Below, piece after piece: positions 34,801 through 43,061 of a stretch of 64,000 bases of DNA. Each line of letters opens with the position of its first letter. The stretch's first letter is position 1. The position numbers were made by a program, and so were the translations under genes. The stretch lies in NCBI GenBank assembly GCA_023663505.1, contig JAMPHH010000011.1, positions 10,906-74,905 of the forward strand, given 5' to 3'. Below the pieces are notes generated by a model. That model worked only from the letters and a program-made list of their open reading frames with translations. It was not told the DNA's origin and ran no database searches. Origin of the DNA: Muribaculum sp. (GTDB lineage: Bacteria; Bacillota; Clostridia; Lachnospirales; Lachnospiraceae).

Positions 34801-34938
34801 TCGTACCGCTACAATGATAAGGTGCAGGGCAATATCGACATACTGAAGGCGGCTGTGGAAAATCTTGACCCCGAGCAGACCGAAAGCTGCGTTCGTGCAA
34901 TCATTGATCAACTTTCAAAGAAGGAGACTGTGCAATGA
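31822..34938 (+). CDS. Hybrid sensor histidine kinase with receiver and Hpt domains
   Basis: This 1038-residue protein contains an N-terminal helix, an extracytoplasmic region (about 25-200) that resembles a 7TMR-DISM-type beta domain, and seven or so membrane helices (about 205-410). HisKA follows with His441 in NMSHEIRTPLN, then an ATPase domain (GIGI, GTGLGMSIT), a receiver domain with Asp740 in IIFLDHMMPEMDG, and a C-terminal Hpt-like domain with His894 in QVHAMKSLAATLG. Phosphate can therefore pass His-Asp-His inside one protein and then to the response regulator whose ATG overlaps this stop. Signal unknown. It interrupts the MoxR-VWA pair. Confidence 0.93.
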   Translation: MKRYYNIVVTIVIAAVLGVFLALFQFQSEDESAADYAMHEMNDGWSFVSASSANGMGGVNASDKKPYAIGGKDDVIHENPDRENSDRGGTSVSLPYNGTSKPEELVVFQNTIPQEYAGLTLAFYSTESSVRITLDDEVIYQYGVESQRLFGKSPGSRLNFVDIPERIGRGTLRIELKSSYENAAASLSKATVAQRDVLILGLVENNLVNLFSCLAMLLCAVVFFITGIVCVRIGQKTYNVFWLAALSIDVGVYYLFKTEMLSIFWGASAVYYIGQYLFIMLISLFLLMYLGKDLRDDYPRIYAALFNIINLNISVQIILQLADILDLADTVKYTAVLFRVFLVLCICLYVRTASRKRNKQHWFMAAACMVLLLGELKTVFLIGTNQLGNFSIYAMTLFLIALAVHHIILMTQEYKEKADESARLALAASEAKGKFLANMSHEIRTPLNAVLGMDEMILREASEPKIRGYAMDIFSSGQMLLSLINDILDLSKIESGKMEIIPANYDVSSMIHDLANMTVLRAEKKNLSFHVEADHEIPSVLFGDDVRIRQVLTNILTNAVKYTQEGDIWLRVRKDNLEGDTVTLYFEVEDTGIGIKEEDLPKLCVEFERIEESRNRSIEGTGLGMSITLRLLNMMGSSLQVDSVYGKGSRFYFLLKQTVKDEKPIGDFEQNVRNLASEYTYTSGFIAPEAEILVVDDNAINRKVFGNLLNQTKVNITEADSGMRCLELTRQKRFDIIFLDHMMPEMDGVETLQKLKADTDNLCQDIPVIALTANAVSGAKERYLEIGFNAYLSKPIVSEKLENMLWEFLPKELIKEAADTDRKVESVKPDLEQLPSVDGLDWNYAWLHLSGMELLQSTTEAFYEQIPAAAEKLEGCYHEILGTGDCGDYRIQVHAMKSLAATLGILPLAGMAKVLEDAAKNGRAEVIESMHPIFMTEWNAYRARLVGVFGIKAEDDKTEPEDYSIICALLEMINIAMQDMDIDEADAKLKMVCSYRYNDKVQGNIDILKAAVENLDPEQTESCVRAIIDQLSKKETVQ

Positions 34939-35699
34939 ACAATATTTTACTGATTGGAAAACTAAATGATATTATCAGGGACTTGCATTCATATCTGTCA
35001 GAGTATTTTCAGGTACAGCTTTGCTCTGAAAATGCGAGTGTCGCAGAGGGAATGCTGAAGATTGCAAAGCCTGATCTTGCTATCATCAATTCGTCGGGGG
35101 CTTATGAGACGGAGCCCGCAATATTTAGTTTGTTGGGTGAGCATTACAAGGATATTCCCGTGATCGTGATTGGTGGCGAGGAAGAGCGGCAGCATTTCGA
35201 GGAGTTTGCCCAAACGGGACAGTTTGAACATCTTTTGCGTCCCGTGAAGAACAGTGAGATATATGAGGTGGTCTGTCGGCGGCTGAATATTGTCAATCGT
35301 CTTGCCGAGGAGGAAAAAGCGAGACAGGCAGCGAAAAAGCATATCCTTGTTGTGGACGATAACGGCACCACCCTCCGCACGGTAAAGGCGATGCTTGAGG
35401 AGAAATACGAAGTGTCGATAGCGATCTCGGGCACTCAGGCAATGACTTCGATCGGGAAAAAGCGCCCTGACCTGATATTGCTTGACTATGAGATGCCTGT
35501 CTGTGACGGACGTATGACACTGGAAATGATTCGTGCGGACGAGGACTTAAAGGACATTCCCGTGATCTTCCTGACAGGGGTAAACAGCAGGGAGCATATT
35601 AACGCCGTGTTGGAATTAAAGCCTGCGGGGTACTATCTGAAGCCGCCGGTGAAGGAGGTTCTGATTGAGAGAATCGAGGAGGTTTTGAATAACGGGTAG
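34935..35699 (+). CDS. Tandem-receiver response regulator without output domain
   Basis: This 254-residue protein has an N-terminal receiver-like domain in which the phosphoacceptor position reads IINSSGAYE, so it is probably not phosphorylated. A second intact receiver follows (ILVVDDNGTT, LILLDYEMPVCDG, FLTG, YLKPPVK). It has no DNA-binding or enzyme domain, so it likely works through protein contacts in the phosphorelay begun by the hybrid kinase. The genes overlap by 4 bases. Confidence 0.9.
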   Translation: MNNILLIGKLNDIIRDLHSYLSEYFQVQLCSENASVAEGMLKIAKPDLAIINSSGAYETEPAIFSLLGEHYKDIPVIVIGGEEERQHFEEFAQTGQFEHLLRPVKNSEIYEVVCRRLNIVNRLAEEEKARQAAKKHILVVDDNGTTLRTVKAMLEEKYEVSIAISGTQAMTSIGKKRPDLILLDYEMPVCDGRMTLEMIRADEDLKDIPVIFLTGVNSREHINAVLELKPAGYYLKPPVKEVLIERIEEVLNNG

Positions 35700-35750
35700 C
35701 GGCTAAGCTGTATTTTATGATTTGGATTGCAAAACTATTTTAAAAATTGG

Positions 35751-35780
35751 TTGATAAAACAATAGGGACTTTGGTATTAT
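35751..35780 (+). promoter_or_regulatory. Predicted promoter of the VWA gene
   Basis: TTGATA (35751-35756), 18 bases, TATTAT (35775-35780). It gives the VWA gene a promoter separate from the upstream kinase genes. Confidence 0.45.
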
Positions 35781-35834
35781 ATAAAATACCTATAATTTTG
35801 AGTAGACAGGGATAATTCCCGACATGGAGAAGGT

Positions 35835-37037
35835 ATGTTTGTTAATTTTTTTGAAAGCTTACGGGAGAAAGGGCTGCATGTGACCTTGGGGGAGTTTCTG
35901 ACCCTGCAGGAGGCTCTGGACAAGGGGCTTTGCGGAAGCTCTCTGACACAATTTTATTATGTAGCGCGCATGATTCTGGTAAAGAGCGAGACGGATTTTG
36001 ACAAATTCGACATGGCGTTCGAGGAGTGCTTCAAGGCGGCGCAGCACGAGACGGAGGTGGGAGCGGAGATGCTCCGCTGGCTTGATAAATCCGATATGCT
36101 CGAGCTTGCCCACGAGGAGGCGAGGAGTCATCTGAATCAGGTGGAGGATATTCAGGTGGACAAGGAGGACGTGGAGGAGACCTTCAAGCAGCGTCTGAAG
36201 GACCAGAACGAGGAGCACAACGGCGGGAGCTTCTGGATAGGCACTATGGGTAAGACCTCCTTCGGCAATATGGGCGGCAACGTGGGCGGCGTCCGCGTGG
36301 GTGGCAAGACAGGCTATCAGTCTGCCTTCGCGGTGGTGGGCGCCCGCAAGTACAGGGATTTCAGGGACGACAAGGTTCTGGACAACAGGCAGTTTCAGCT
36401 TGCCTTCCGCAAGCTCCGCCAGTTTTCCTCGAGGTTGGATATTCCGGAGTCGGAGCTTGATATTGACGGCACAGTGGATAAGACCTGTAACAATGGCGGT
36501 TGTCTTCAGATCGTCATGAAGAAGCCACGCAAGAACGCGGTGAAGCTTTTGCTGCTCATGGATTCCGGCGGCACGATGATTCCCTTTAGCAGTCTGCTCA
36601 ATGATCTTTTTCAGGCGGTGCACAAGTCTAATCATTACAAGGACGTAAAGACGTATTATTTTCATAATTGTATTTATTCCAAGCTTTACAAGACCCCCGA
36701 GTGCGAGAACGGGGATTGGGTGGACACGGAATGGTTGTTCCGCAATGTGGACAGCGACTATAAAGTGATCATTGTGGGGGATGCGGCTATGGCGCCGGAG
36801 GAGCTTTATTCCGACACGGGCAATTACCGTGGACCGAACGGCGGGCTTTCGGGCTACGAGTGGCTCAAGCTGGTGAAGCGTCATTACAAGAAGGTGGTTT
36901 GGCTCAACCCCAAGATGGCGCCGGGACACGCGCCGTGGAGGGAGGCGGAGACTGCCGTGAAGGAGCTGTTCCCCATGTTCAAGCTCACCGTGGACGGGCT
37001 GAATCAGGCGATGGTGAAGCTGATGGTGAATAAGTAG
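35835..37037 (+). CDS. VWA-domain (CoxE-like) partner of MoxR
   Basis: This 400-residue protein has a helical N-terminal half and a C-terminal von Willebrand A fold. The metal site reads LLLMDSGGTM: Asp is kept, but the usual DxSxS is altered to D-S-G-G-T. Later segments KTYYFHNCIYSKLYKTPE and VIIVGDAAMAPEEL fit the family. Such proteins usually lie directly after a MoxR ATPase gene and act with it in complex assembly. Here the ATPase gene is 4 kb upstream. GGAGAAGG precedes the start. Confidence 0.88.
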   Translation: MFVNFFESLREKGLHVTLGEFLTLQEALDKGLCGSSLTQFYYVARMILVKSETDFDKFDMAFEECFKAAQHETEVGAEMLRWLDKSDMLELAHEEARSHLNQVEDIQVDKEDVEETFKQRLKDQNEEHNGGSFWIGTMGKTSFGNMGGNVGGVRVGGKTGYQSAFAVVGARKYRDFRDDKVLDNRQFQLAFRKLRQFSSRLDIPESELDIDGTVDKTCNNGGCLQIVMKKPRKNAVKLLLLMDSGGTMIPFSSLLNDLFQAVHKSNHYKDVKTYYFHNCIYSKLYKTPECENGDWVDTEWLFRNVDSDYKVIIVGDAAMAPEELYSDTGNYRGPNGGLSGYEWLKLVKRHYKKVVWLNPKMAPGHAPWREAETAVKELFPMFKLTVDGLNQAMVKLMVNK

Positions 37038-37112
37038 ACCGGCAGCGGGAAAGCCAAACCAATTACAAATCTAATCCGTCCCCAATATAATCCGTATAAA
37101 GAGGAGAAAACA

Positions 37113-38021
37113 ATGAATTTTCGTGTGAAATGCGCCTTGAAAACCATAGTCGGAAAGCTTCCGGCAAGCGACCGACTGGATTATCTGGTGCAAAAATATT
37201 TGAGCAGGTCCATGCCTCCACGTCCCCAAGCCTTGGAGAAGAAATATAAGCAGGCGGTAAGGTATCATGAGATCTACCGGAAATATGGAACCACTGCTCC
37301 GGATAAGGCTGTGGTTTATGAGATTGGATGCGGCTGGCATCTGGCGATGGCATTCGGCTTCAGCACATTGGGTTATGGCAGGATCATCGCCCTTGACGTG
37401 TCAGAGCATGTAAAACCGGAGATTATCAATAAGACAATCAGCTATATCAGCGAAACACATTTGTCTGGCTCTGCACCTCAATTGGTGAACGAAAAGAATT
37501 TGCGGGATGTACTGTGGGATTCCTATCGGATAGCTCTGAAGGTGCCATGTGATTCTACCCAGACAGGGCTGGAGGATCAGTCGGTTGATTTCATATACTC
37601 CCACAATGTGTTCGAGCATATACCGCCTGAGCTGATTCCTCAAATTATGGATGAATGTTACAGAGTATTGAAGGATGATGGGATCATTTCTTTTTTGATT
37701 GATTATTCGGATCATTATATTACCTTTGACAAGTCCATTACACCGTATAATTTCCTGCGGTATGATGACAAACAGTGGCGGAAATATAATCCACCGCTCC
37801 ACTATGTAAACCGTTTGAGACATAGTGATTTTGTGCATATGTTTAGGCAGGCGGGATTTGAGATTGTGGAGGAGACGCCTAACCGCCCCCAAAATTGGGA
37901 AAATATGGTGAAAAATTTTCCTTTTGCCGATTCGTTCCGCGAAAGATATTCCATGGAGACGCTGAGTATCACCTCCGCGAGGTTTGTCCTGAAGAAATCT
38001 GTGGGATGTGAGAGAAGCTGA
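37113..38021 (+). CDS. Class I SAM-dependent methyltransferase
   Basis: This 302-residue protein has the SAM-binding VVYEIGCGWHLAMAFG (motif I), an acidic strand-2 IIALDVSEHV, SVDFIYSHNVFEHIPPE (motif III-IV region) and CYRVLKDDGIISFLIDYSDH. The substrate is not indicated. It is monocistronic, with AGAGGAG upstream, and lies just before the tyrS leader. Confidence 0.85.
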   Translation: MNFRVKCALKTIVGKLPASDRLDYLVQKYLSRSMPPRPQALEKKYKQAVRYHEIYRKYGTTAPDKAVVYEIGCGWHLAMAFGFSTLGYGRIIALDVSEHVKPEIINKTISYISETHLSGSAPQLVNEKNLRDVLWDSYRIALKVPCDSTQTGLEDQSVDFIYSHNVFEHIPPELIPQIMDECYRVLKDDGIISFLIDYSDHYITFDKSITPYNFLRYDDKQWRKYNPPLHYVNRLRHSDFVHMFRQAGFEIVEETPNRPQNWENMVKNFPFADSFRERYSMETLSITSARFVLKKSVGCERS

Positions 38022-38049
38022 CCAATGGGAAAACCTTGCGGAAAAGTGA

Positions 38050-38078
38050 TTGACATTTCGCGCTTGTGTCTGTATAAT
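38050..38078 (+). promoter_or_regulatory. Strong sigma-A promoter of the tyrS leader
   Basis: TTGACA (38050-38055), 17 bases, TATAAT (38073-38078): consensus at both boxes. Confidence 0.85.
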
Positions 38079-38084
38079 ACATTC

Positions 38085-38426
38085 ATGTTGAAAACTATAT
38101 AGTATACAATGCAATGAAGGGAAGGAGTACTGCCAAATTACTTTTCACAGAGAGCTGCCGGTTGGTGAGAGGCGCGTTAAGCTTGGTAGGAAATACGTCC
38201 CGGAGCAGCAAACCGAAATGTATCTGCAGGTGCAGAGTAGGCTTTGACGGTGGGCACCGATATCTGCCAGAGGTATTAATGACACAGGAGTCCTATAGGG
38301 CGACAGTGGCATATGATACCCGACGAGCCGCAGGGTGTGAATCCTGCGGGAACATTAGGTGGTACAGCGAGCATGACTCGCCCTTTTGAATTCCAACCGG
38401 AATCAGAAGGGTGGTCATGCTTTTTT
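38085..38426 (+). promoter_or_regulatory. T-box riboswitch, tyrosine (UAC specifier)
   Basis: The leader between the promoter and tyrS has T-box features. Stem I contains AGTA (38126-38129) then CTGCCAA (38130-38136), which pairs with TTGGTAG (38183-38189). The following loop GAAATACGTC places TAC (38194-38196) in the specifier position, a Tyr codon. The distal loop carries AGAGAG and GGTTGGTGAGAG. The antiterminator T-box core is TTAGGTGGTACAGCGAG (38355-38371), whose TGGT fits a tRNA ending in A-CCA. Uncharged tRNA-Tyr should favour antitermination. Confidence 0.92.
38370..38426 (+). terminator. Regulated terminator of the tyrS T-box
   Basis: A long stem with AGCATGAC and GGTCATGC at its base, closed by GAATTCC/GGAAT around an AACC loop, is followed by TTTTTT. 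The left arm overlaps the T-box sequence, as expected for mutually exclusive folds. Confidence 0.88.
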
Positions 38427-38478
38427 GCGCGAAGTGTAAAAGTGCGAGCAATAAGGACAAGAAAAGGAGAAAAGAAAG

Positions 38479-39705
38479 ATGCAGATTTTTGAAGAATTAA
38501 AGGCGAGAGGGCTTTTGGCACAGCTTACGGATGAGGAGGAAATACGGGAGCTTGTAAACACCGGGAAGGCAACCTTTTATATTGGCTTTGACCCGACCGC
38601 GGACAGTCTCCATGTGGGGCATTTTATGGCGCTTTGTCTGATGAAGCGTTTGCAGATGGCGGGCAACAGACCTATCGCGTTGATCGGAGGCGGTACGGGC
38701 ATGATTGGAGACCCTTCCGGCAGGACGGATATGCGCACCATGATGACCACGGAAATGATCGACCACAATTGCGAGTGCTTCAAGAAGCAGATGAGCCGCT
38801 TCATCGAGTTTGGCGAGGACAAGGCGCTGATGGTGAACAATGCGGACTGGCTGCGCGATCTGAATTATATTGAGTTCTTGCGGGAGGTGGGAGCGCATTT
38901 TTCCGTGAACCGCATGTTGACTGCCGAGTGTTATAAGCAGCGTATGGAGAAGGGCTTGAGCTTCTTGGAATTTAATTACATGATCATGCAGTCCTATGAT
39001 TTCTTGGAGCTGTTTAAACGGTACGGGTGTAATATGCAGTTTGGCGGTGATGACCAGTGGAGCAATATGTTGGGCGGCACGGAGCTGATACGCCGCAAAC
39101 TGGGCAAGGACGCTTACGCCATGACAATCACGCTTTTGTTGAATTCCGAGGGCAAGAAGATGGGCAAGACCCAGAAGGGAGCCGTGTGGCTTGACCCCAA
39201 CAAGACGTCGCCCTTCGAGTTCTATCAATACTGGCGCAACGTCGGGGACGCAGACGTGCTGAACTGTATACGTATGCTGACGTTCCTGCCCTTGGAGCAG
39301 ATCGATGAAATGGACAAATGGGAGGGCAGCCAGCTCAATCAGGCAAAGGAGATTCTTGCGTTTGAGCTTACCAAGCTGGTGCATGGCGAGGAGGAGGCTG
39401 CCAAGTCTCAGGAGAGCGCAAGAGCGTTGTTTGCGGGTGGAGCTGCCGCCGAGATGCCGACCTGTGAGCTGACGGAGGCGGATTTTGTAGATGGCAAAAT
39501 CGATATTCTGGGCGTGCTTGCCACATCGGGTCTCACCGCGTCCCGTTCTGAGGCGCGCCGCGCGGTAGAGCAGGGCGGCGTCACCGTGGACGGCGAGAAA
39601 ATTTCGGATATTAAGACCGTATATGAGCCGGAGCAGCTTGCGGGGGAAGGCATCGTGGTAAAGCGGGGCAAAAAGAATTTCAAGCGTGTTGTGATGAAGA
39701 AGTAA
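38479..39705 (+). CDS. tyrS: Tyrosyl-tRNA synthetase
   Basis: This 408-residue class I synthetase has the HIGH-type motif HVGH in ADSLHVGHFMAL, the tyrosine pocket YDFLELFKRYGC and QFGGDDQWSN, and the KMSKS-type loop KKMGKT. A C-terminal S4 RNA-binding domain follows (SRSEARRAVEQGGVTVDG). Length is that of the TyrZ/TyrS bacterial form. It is controlled by the T-box leader upstream. GGAGAAAAG precedes the ATG. Confidence 0.97.
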   Translation: MQIFEELKARGLLAQLTDEEEIRELVNTGKATFYIGFDPTADSLHVGHFMALCLMKRLQMAGNRPIALIGGGTGMIGDPSGRTDMRTMMTTEMIDHNCECFKKQMSRFIEFGEDKALMVNNADWLRDLNYIEFLREVGAHFSVNRMLTAECYKQRMEKGLSFLEFNYMIMQSYDFLELFKRYGCNMQFGGDDQWSNMLGGTELIRRKLGKDAYAMTITLLLNSEGKKMGKTQKGAVWLDPNKTSPFEFYQYWRNVGDADVLNCIRMLTFLPLEQIDEMDKWEGSQLNQAKEILAFELTKLVHGEEEAAKSQESARALFAGGAAAEMPTCELTEADFVDGKIDILGVLATSGLTASRSEARRAVEQGGVTVDGEKISDIKTVYEPEQLAGEGIVVKRGKKNFKRVVMKK

Positions 39706-39718
39706 TTCATAGAAATAG

Positions 39719-39886
39719 TAACAGTTCAGCCCGCTCATGAAAAGATTTAGTTACTATTCACGGTGCAACCGCGAGAGATTTTGATGCGTATTCTGCATCA
39801 AAATCCGAGACAGAAGATTTATAATCAGTGCTTTGTGTGCAAGCACCCATGCACAGCTTACAAATTTTTTCATGGTTGAACTGTTA
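39719..39886. repeat. 168-base inverted-repeat element (MITE-like) between tyrS and spoIVA
   Basis: TAACAGTTCAGCC at the left end and GGTTGAACTGTTA at the right end match at 12 of 13 positions when inverted, and pairing continues inward (CATGAAAAGATTT with AAATTTTTTCATG). It has no coding capacity. An internal segment (39751-39813) recurs at 58501-58563. Confidence 0.8.
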
Positions 39887-39890
39887 CAAG

Positions 39891-39920
39891 AAATATTTAT
39901 CACCTTGGTTGCATATAAAT
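39891..39920 (+). promoter_or_regulatory. Predicted sigma-E promoter of spoIVA
   Basis: AAATATT (39891-39897), 14 bases, CATATAAAT (39912-39920) is close to the mother-cell sigma-E pattern (kmATATT, 14, CATACAnT). It begins 5 bases after the inverted-repeat element ends. Confidence 0.6.
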
Positions 39921-39948
39921 ATAGCAGTATCGGCAGGAGGTTTTGGAT

Positions 39949-41433
39949 ATGGATTATGCAACCAATCATACATACGACTTGTATTCTGACATACAGAGGC
40001 GTACCGGCGGCGAGATCTACATAGGCGTCTTAGGTCCCGTGCGCACGGGCAAATCCACTTTTATCAAGCGTTTTATGGACGAAATGGTGCTGCCCAATAT
40101 GGAGGACGAACATGCACTGGCGAGGGCTATGGACGAATTGCCCCAGAGCGCGGGCGGTAAGACCATCACCACCACAGAGCCCAAGTTCATACCGAACGAG
40201 GCGGCTCAGATCAAGCTGAATGATGATGTGGAGCTTAAGGTTCGGCTGATCGACTGTGTGGGTTATATGGTGGACGGCGCGGCGGGGCATTTGGAGGAGG
40301 ATCAGGAGCGAATGGTGAAGACCCCTTGGTTTGAGGAGGAGATTCCCTTCACGCAGGCGGCGGAGATCGGCACGGATAAGGTGATGAACGATCATTCCAC
40401 GATTGGGTTGGTAGTGACCACGGACGGCAGCTTCTCGGAGATTCCAAGGAGCAGTTATATTGACGCGGAGGAGAAGACCATCAATGCCCTGCAGCACATA
40501 CATAAACCTTTTCTGGTGCTGTTGAACAGCCAGAAGCCCTATTCCGAGGAAACCAAGCGTCTTGCGGGGGAATTGGAGAGTAAATACAATGTATCCGTGC
40601 TTCCGGTCAACTGTGAGCAGTTGAAAAAGGAGGATATCAACAGCATCTTGGAGCATGTGCTGTATGAATTCCCCGTTTCGGCAATCGAGTTCTACATGCC
40701 CAAGTGGGTGGAGATGCTGCCCGGGGACAATCGAATGAAGCAGGAGATCATGGAGCGCGTTCGGGAGCTTATGAAGGACTATGAGCGCATCAGAGATGTG
40801 CAGGAGCGTCCGATACAGATGGAGAGTGAGTATGTAAAGCGCTGCAAGATGGACGGGATCCACTTGGACGACGGCGTGATCCGCATACAGATGGACGTGG
40901 ACGAAGCCTATTATTATGAGATGCTTTCAGAGATGATCGGGGAGCAGATTCATGATGAATATCAGCTTATGGGTAAGCTTAAGGAATTTGCCTCCATGCA
41001 GAGGGAATATGCGAAGGTGTTAAACGCCGTGAGCATGGTGCGCGGGAAGGGCTATGGCGTGGTGACTCCTGAGAAGGAGGAGATCAAGCTAGAGAAGCCC
41101 GAGCTGATCCGCCACGGCAACAAATTCGGCGTGAAGATCAAGGCGGTCAGCCCCTCTATTCATATGATCCGCGCGAATATAGAGACCGAGATCGCTCCCA
41201 TTGTGGGCAATGAGCAGCAGGCGGAGGATTTGATACGGTTCATCAATCAGGCGGACGGAGAAGATGGCATCTGGGGAACGAATATCTTCGGCAAAACGGT
41301 GGAGCAGCTTGTAAACGACGGAATCACCGCGAAGGTGGCAGTAATTGGGGAGGAAAGCCAGATCAAGCTGCAGGATACCATGCAGAAGATCGTCAACGAC
41401 AGCAACGGCGGCATGGTATGTATCATCATTTGA
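39949..41433 (+). CDS. spoIVA: Stage IV sporulation protein A
   Basis: This 494-residue ATPase forms the base layer of the spore coat around the forespore. It has Walker A GPVRTGKSTF at residues 29-38, a switch-like DCVGYMVDG, the sensor-threonine region GLVVTTDGSF, and the conserved C-terminus ending in GGMVCIII. Length matches the family. I use ATG 39949 because CAGGAGG lies 8 bases upstream; an in-frame TTG at 39943 is too close to it. A sigma-E type promoter precedes it. Confidence 0.97.
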   Translation: MDYATNHTYDLYSDIQRRTGGEIYIGVLGPVRTGKSTFIKRFMDEMVLPNMEDEHALARAMDELPQSAGGKTITTTEPKFIPNEAAQIKLNDDVELKVRLIDCVGYMVDGAAGHLEEDQERMVKTPWFEEEIPFTQAAEIGTDKVMNDHSTIGLVVTTDGSFSEIPRSSYIDAEEKTINALQHIHKPFLVLLNSQKPYSEETKRLAGELESKYNVSVLPVNCEQLKKEDINSILEHVLYEFPVSAIEFYMPKWVEMLPGDNRMKQEIMERVRELMKDYERIRDVQERPIQMESEYVKRCKMDGIHLDDGVIRIQMDVDEAYYYEMLSEMIGEQIHDEYQLMGKLKEFASMQREYAKVLNAVSMVRGKGYGVVTPEKEEIKLEKPELIRHGNKFGVKIKAVSPSIHMIRANIETEIAPIVGNEQQAEDLIRFINQADGEDGIWGTNIFGKTVEQLVNDGITAKVAVIGEESQIKLQDTMQKIVNDSNGGMVCIII

Positions 41434-41459
41434 GTAACACGGTTTTGTGTGGTACAGTG

Positions 41460-41549
41460 TAACAGTTCAGCCCTCACATTCATAAAAGCGTCTGCTACGC
41501 ATCTGTCGCCGCTACGCAGCTCATCTTTTATTTCATGGCTGAACTGTTA
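41460..41549. repeat. 90-base inverted-repeat element (MITE-like) overlapping a gene end
   Basis: TAACAGTTCAGCC (41460-41472) and GGCTGAACTGTTA (41537-41549) are perfect 13-base inverted ends, shared with 39719-39886. The right end encodes the last residues and the stop of the leftward membrane protein gene. Confidence 0.85.
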
Positions 41550-42987
41550 GTTGCGTATAGTATGGGAATGCATAGCCATACACCGTTGTGAGCAGGGCTA
41601 TGACAATCAAAAATGTCACGCATACAAAAATGCCTGTGAGCAGATAATCTGTAATCTTGCTGCTTGCGGGCTTTTTGCCTGTATTCAGACGGGAGAGGAG
41701 CTGTCCTAGTATCCTGATTCCCTTTTCCATGCCGCGGACACAATAGTAGCTTAGGGGGATCAGGACGGGCATGATATAGCGTCCCTGAGGCTGGCAATCC
41801 ATATTGTAGGAGTAGATTACGCTCAGGACACAGGGCATCAAAATACAGAAAACCATATTTCCATGAAAGAATCTGCCGATGACGGGACGGTCGGCAAAGA
41901 GCGCCGTATCCCCGCAGTCGGGAAGCCAATCGTTCCGCACACGCTTGGAGGCGCAGGGAATCAGGCATAGGGGAAGAGATATCGCGAACAGGTATTTATA
42001 AAAGCGGTAAATCCACATGGCGGTGGTTACTATCATGGGACCGTACATACTGATAAAGCTGTTGATGGTCAAGACACAGAAGTCTGAGCTCCAAAGCATC
42101 TGCGGAACCGTATAGCCCATTGTCCGGTATGTGGTTCTGGCGCCGGGCTTTAGATTCTCATCGCCAAAGATCGTGCCACAAATGTCGCGGGTGCGCAGCC
42201 CCAGGAAATCTCCGTCATACAGCAGGTAGCTTCGGATAAACCACCAACCGATTCCCAACAGGACGATGGCGCTTATCAGGCACCCTTTTTGCAGGAAAGG
42301 CTTCCAGTCAAGGCGCAGCCTGTTCTCCCGAAGCGAGAGATAATTGGCGGCAAAAAGCAGAATACAGCTCAATATAAAGCCGTATGCATTATAATAGGAC
42401 AAGGCGCAGAAAATAATGCCTATGGACATGATGATGCACGAGGAATAGGCAAATCGGTCCTGCAGGCAGCAGGTCAAGCCGTAGAGCATGATGGCGATGG
42501 ACATCATACAGCAGGAATCCGTGTTCACATAGGTGTGAATAAATATACTCTGGGGCAGGAACATGGTCAAGAAACAGAGCAAATACTGCAGGCGTTTATC
42601 TGAAAACCATTTTCGGCTGAGCTTAAGCACAAAGACAGCCATGACCAGTCCGAACGCAAAGTCCACTAATCGGGCGGAATAGAGCAGGATATCCGCATCG
42701 GAGGTAAAAAGCTTTACCACATACATGAAATATCCCTGTATCATGTAAGGCAGGATTGGCTGAAAGGCATAAGAAAATCCATAGCCGGGAATGCGGATTG
42801 ATTCCTCATAGCCGTTGGGAAGGGTGCCGTGCTCCGCGATATATTGGGGAATGAGATAGCGGTTAAACTCGTCCGGCGGGTCCCCAAAGGGCTGCTTGAA
42901 AAGGAGAGATAACCCTATTAAGCAATAAAGGGCGAAATAGAGAAGCATGATCCAATATTCCCATTTCTCCGGTTTTGGTCTTGTCAT
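41533..42987 (-). CDS. DUF2142-like multi-pass membrane protein (possible GT-C glycosyltransferase)
   Basis: This 484-residue protein has about ten or eleven membrane helices. An early external loop carries FGDPPDEFNRYL, a PPDE.. motif typical of DUF2142 and GT-C-like transferases that use lipid-linked sugars. The C-terminal region has GRYIMPVLIPLSYY before the last helices. The substrate is unknown. Its final five residues (LTVQP) and the stop are encoded by the terminal repeat of a MITE-like element, so the original C-terminus was probably changed by insertion. Confidence 0.75.
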   Translation of the reverse strand: MTRPKPEKWEYWIMLLYFALYCLIGLSLLFKQPFGDPPDEFNRYLIPQYIAEHGTLPNGYEESIRIPGYGFSYAFQPILPYMIQGYFMYVVKLFTSDADILLYSARLVDFAFGLVMAVFVLKLSRKWFSDKRLQYLLCFLTMFLPQSIFIHTYVNTDSCCMMSIAIMLYGLTCCLQDRFAYSSCIIMSIGIIFCALSYYNAYGFILSCILLFAANYLSLRENRLRLDWKPFLQKGCLISAIVLLGIGWWFIRSYLLYDGDFLGLRTRDICGTIFGDENLKPGARTTYRTMGYTVPQMLWSSDFCVLTINSFISMYGPMIVTTAMWIYRFYKYLFAISLPLCLIPCASKRVRNDWLPDCGDTALFADRPVIGRFFHGNMVFCILMPCVLSVIYSYNMDCQPQGRYIMPVLIPLSYYCVRGMEKGIRILGQLLSRLNTGKKPASSKITDYLLTGIFVCVTFLIVIALLTTVYGYAFPYYTQLTVQP

Positions 42988-43061
42988 ATCGCAGGGCTTC
43001 CTTTCCTGAGTGAGTCATGTTACGGTTGTTGCGCCTATTCAAGTATTATATCACAATTAAA

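Noticed and set aside
38221..38223. TAT as the T-box specifier codon
   Set aside because: Stem I pairing (38130-38136 with 38183-38189) places TAC at 38194-38196 in the specifier loop instead.
38497..39738. Long minus-strand frame of 413 codons over tyrS
   Set aside because: Antisense shadow of a certain gene, with a His/Leu/Arg-rich product and no recognisable domain.
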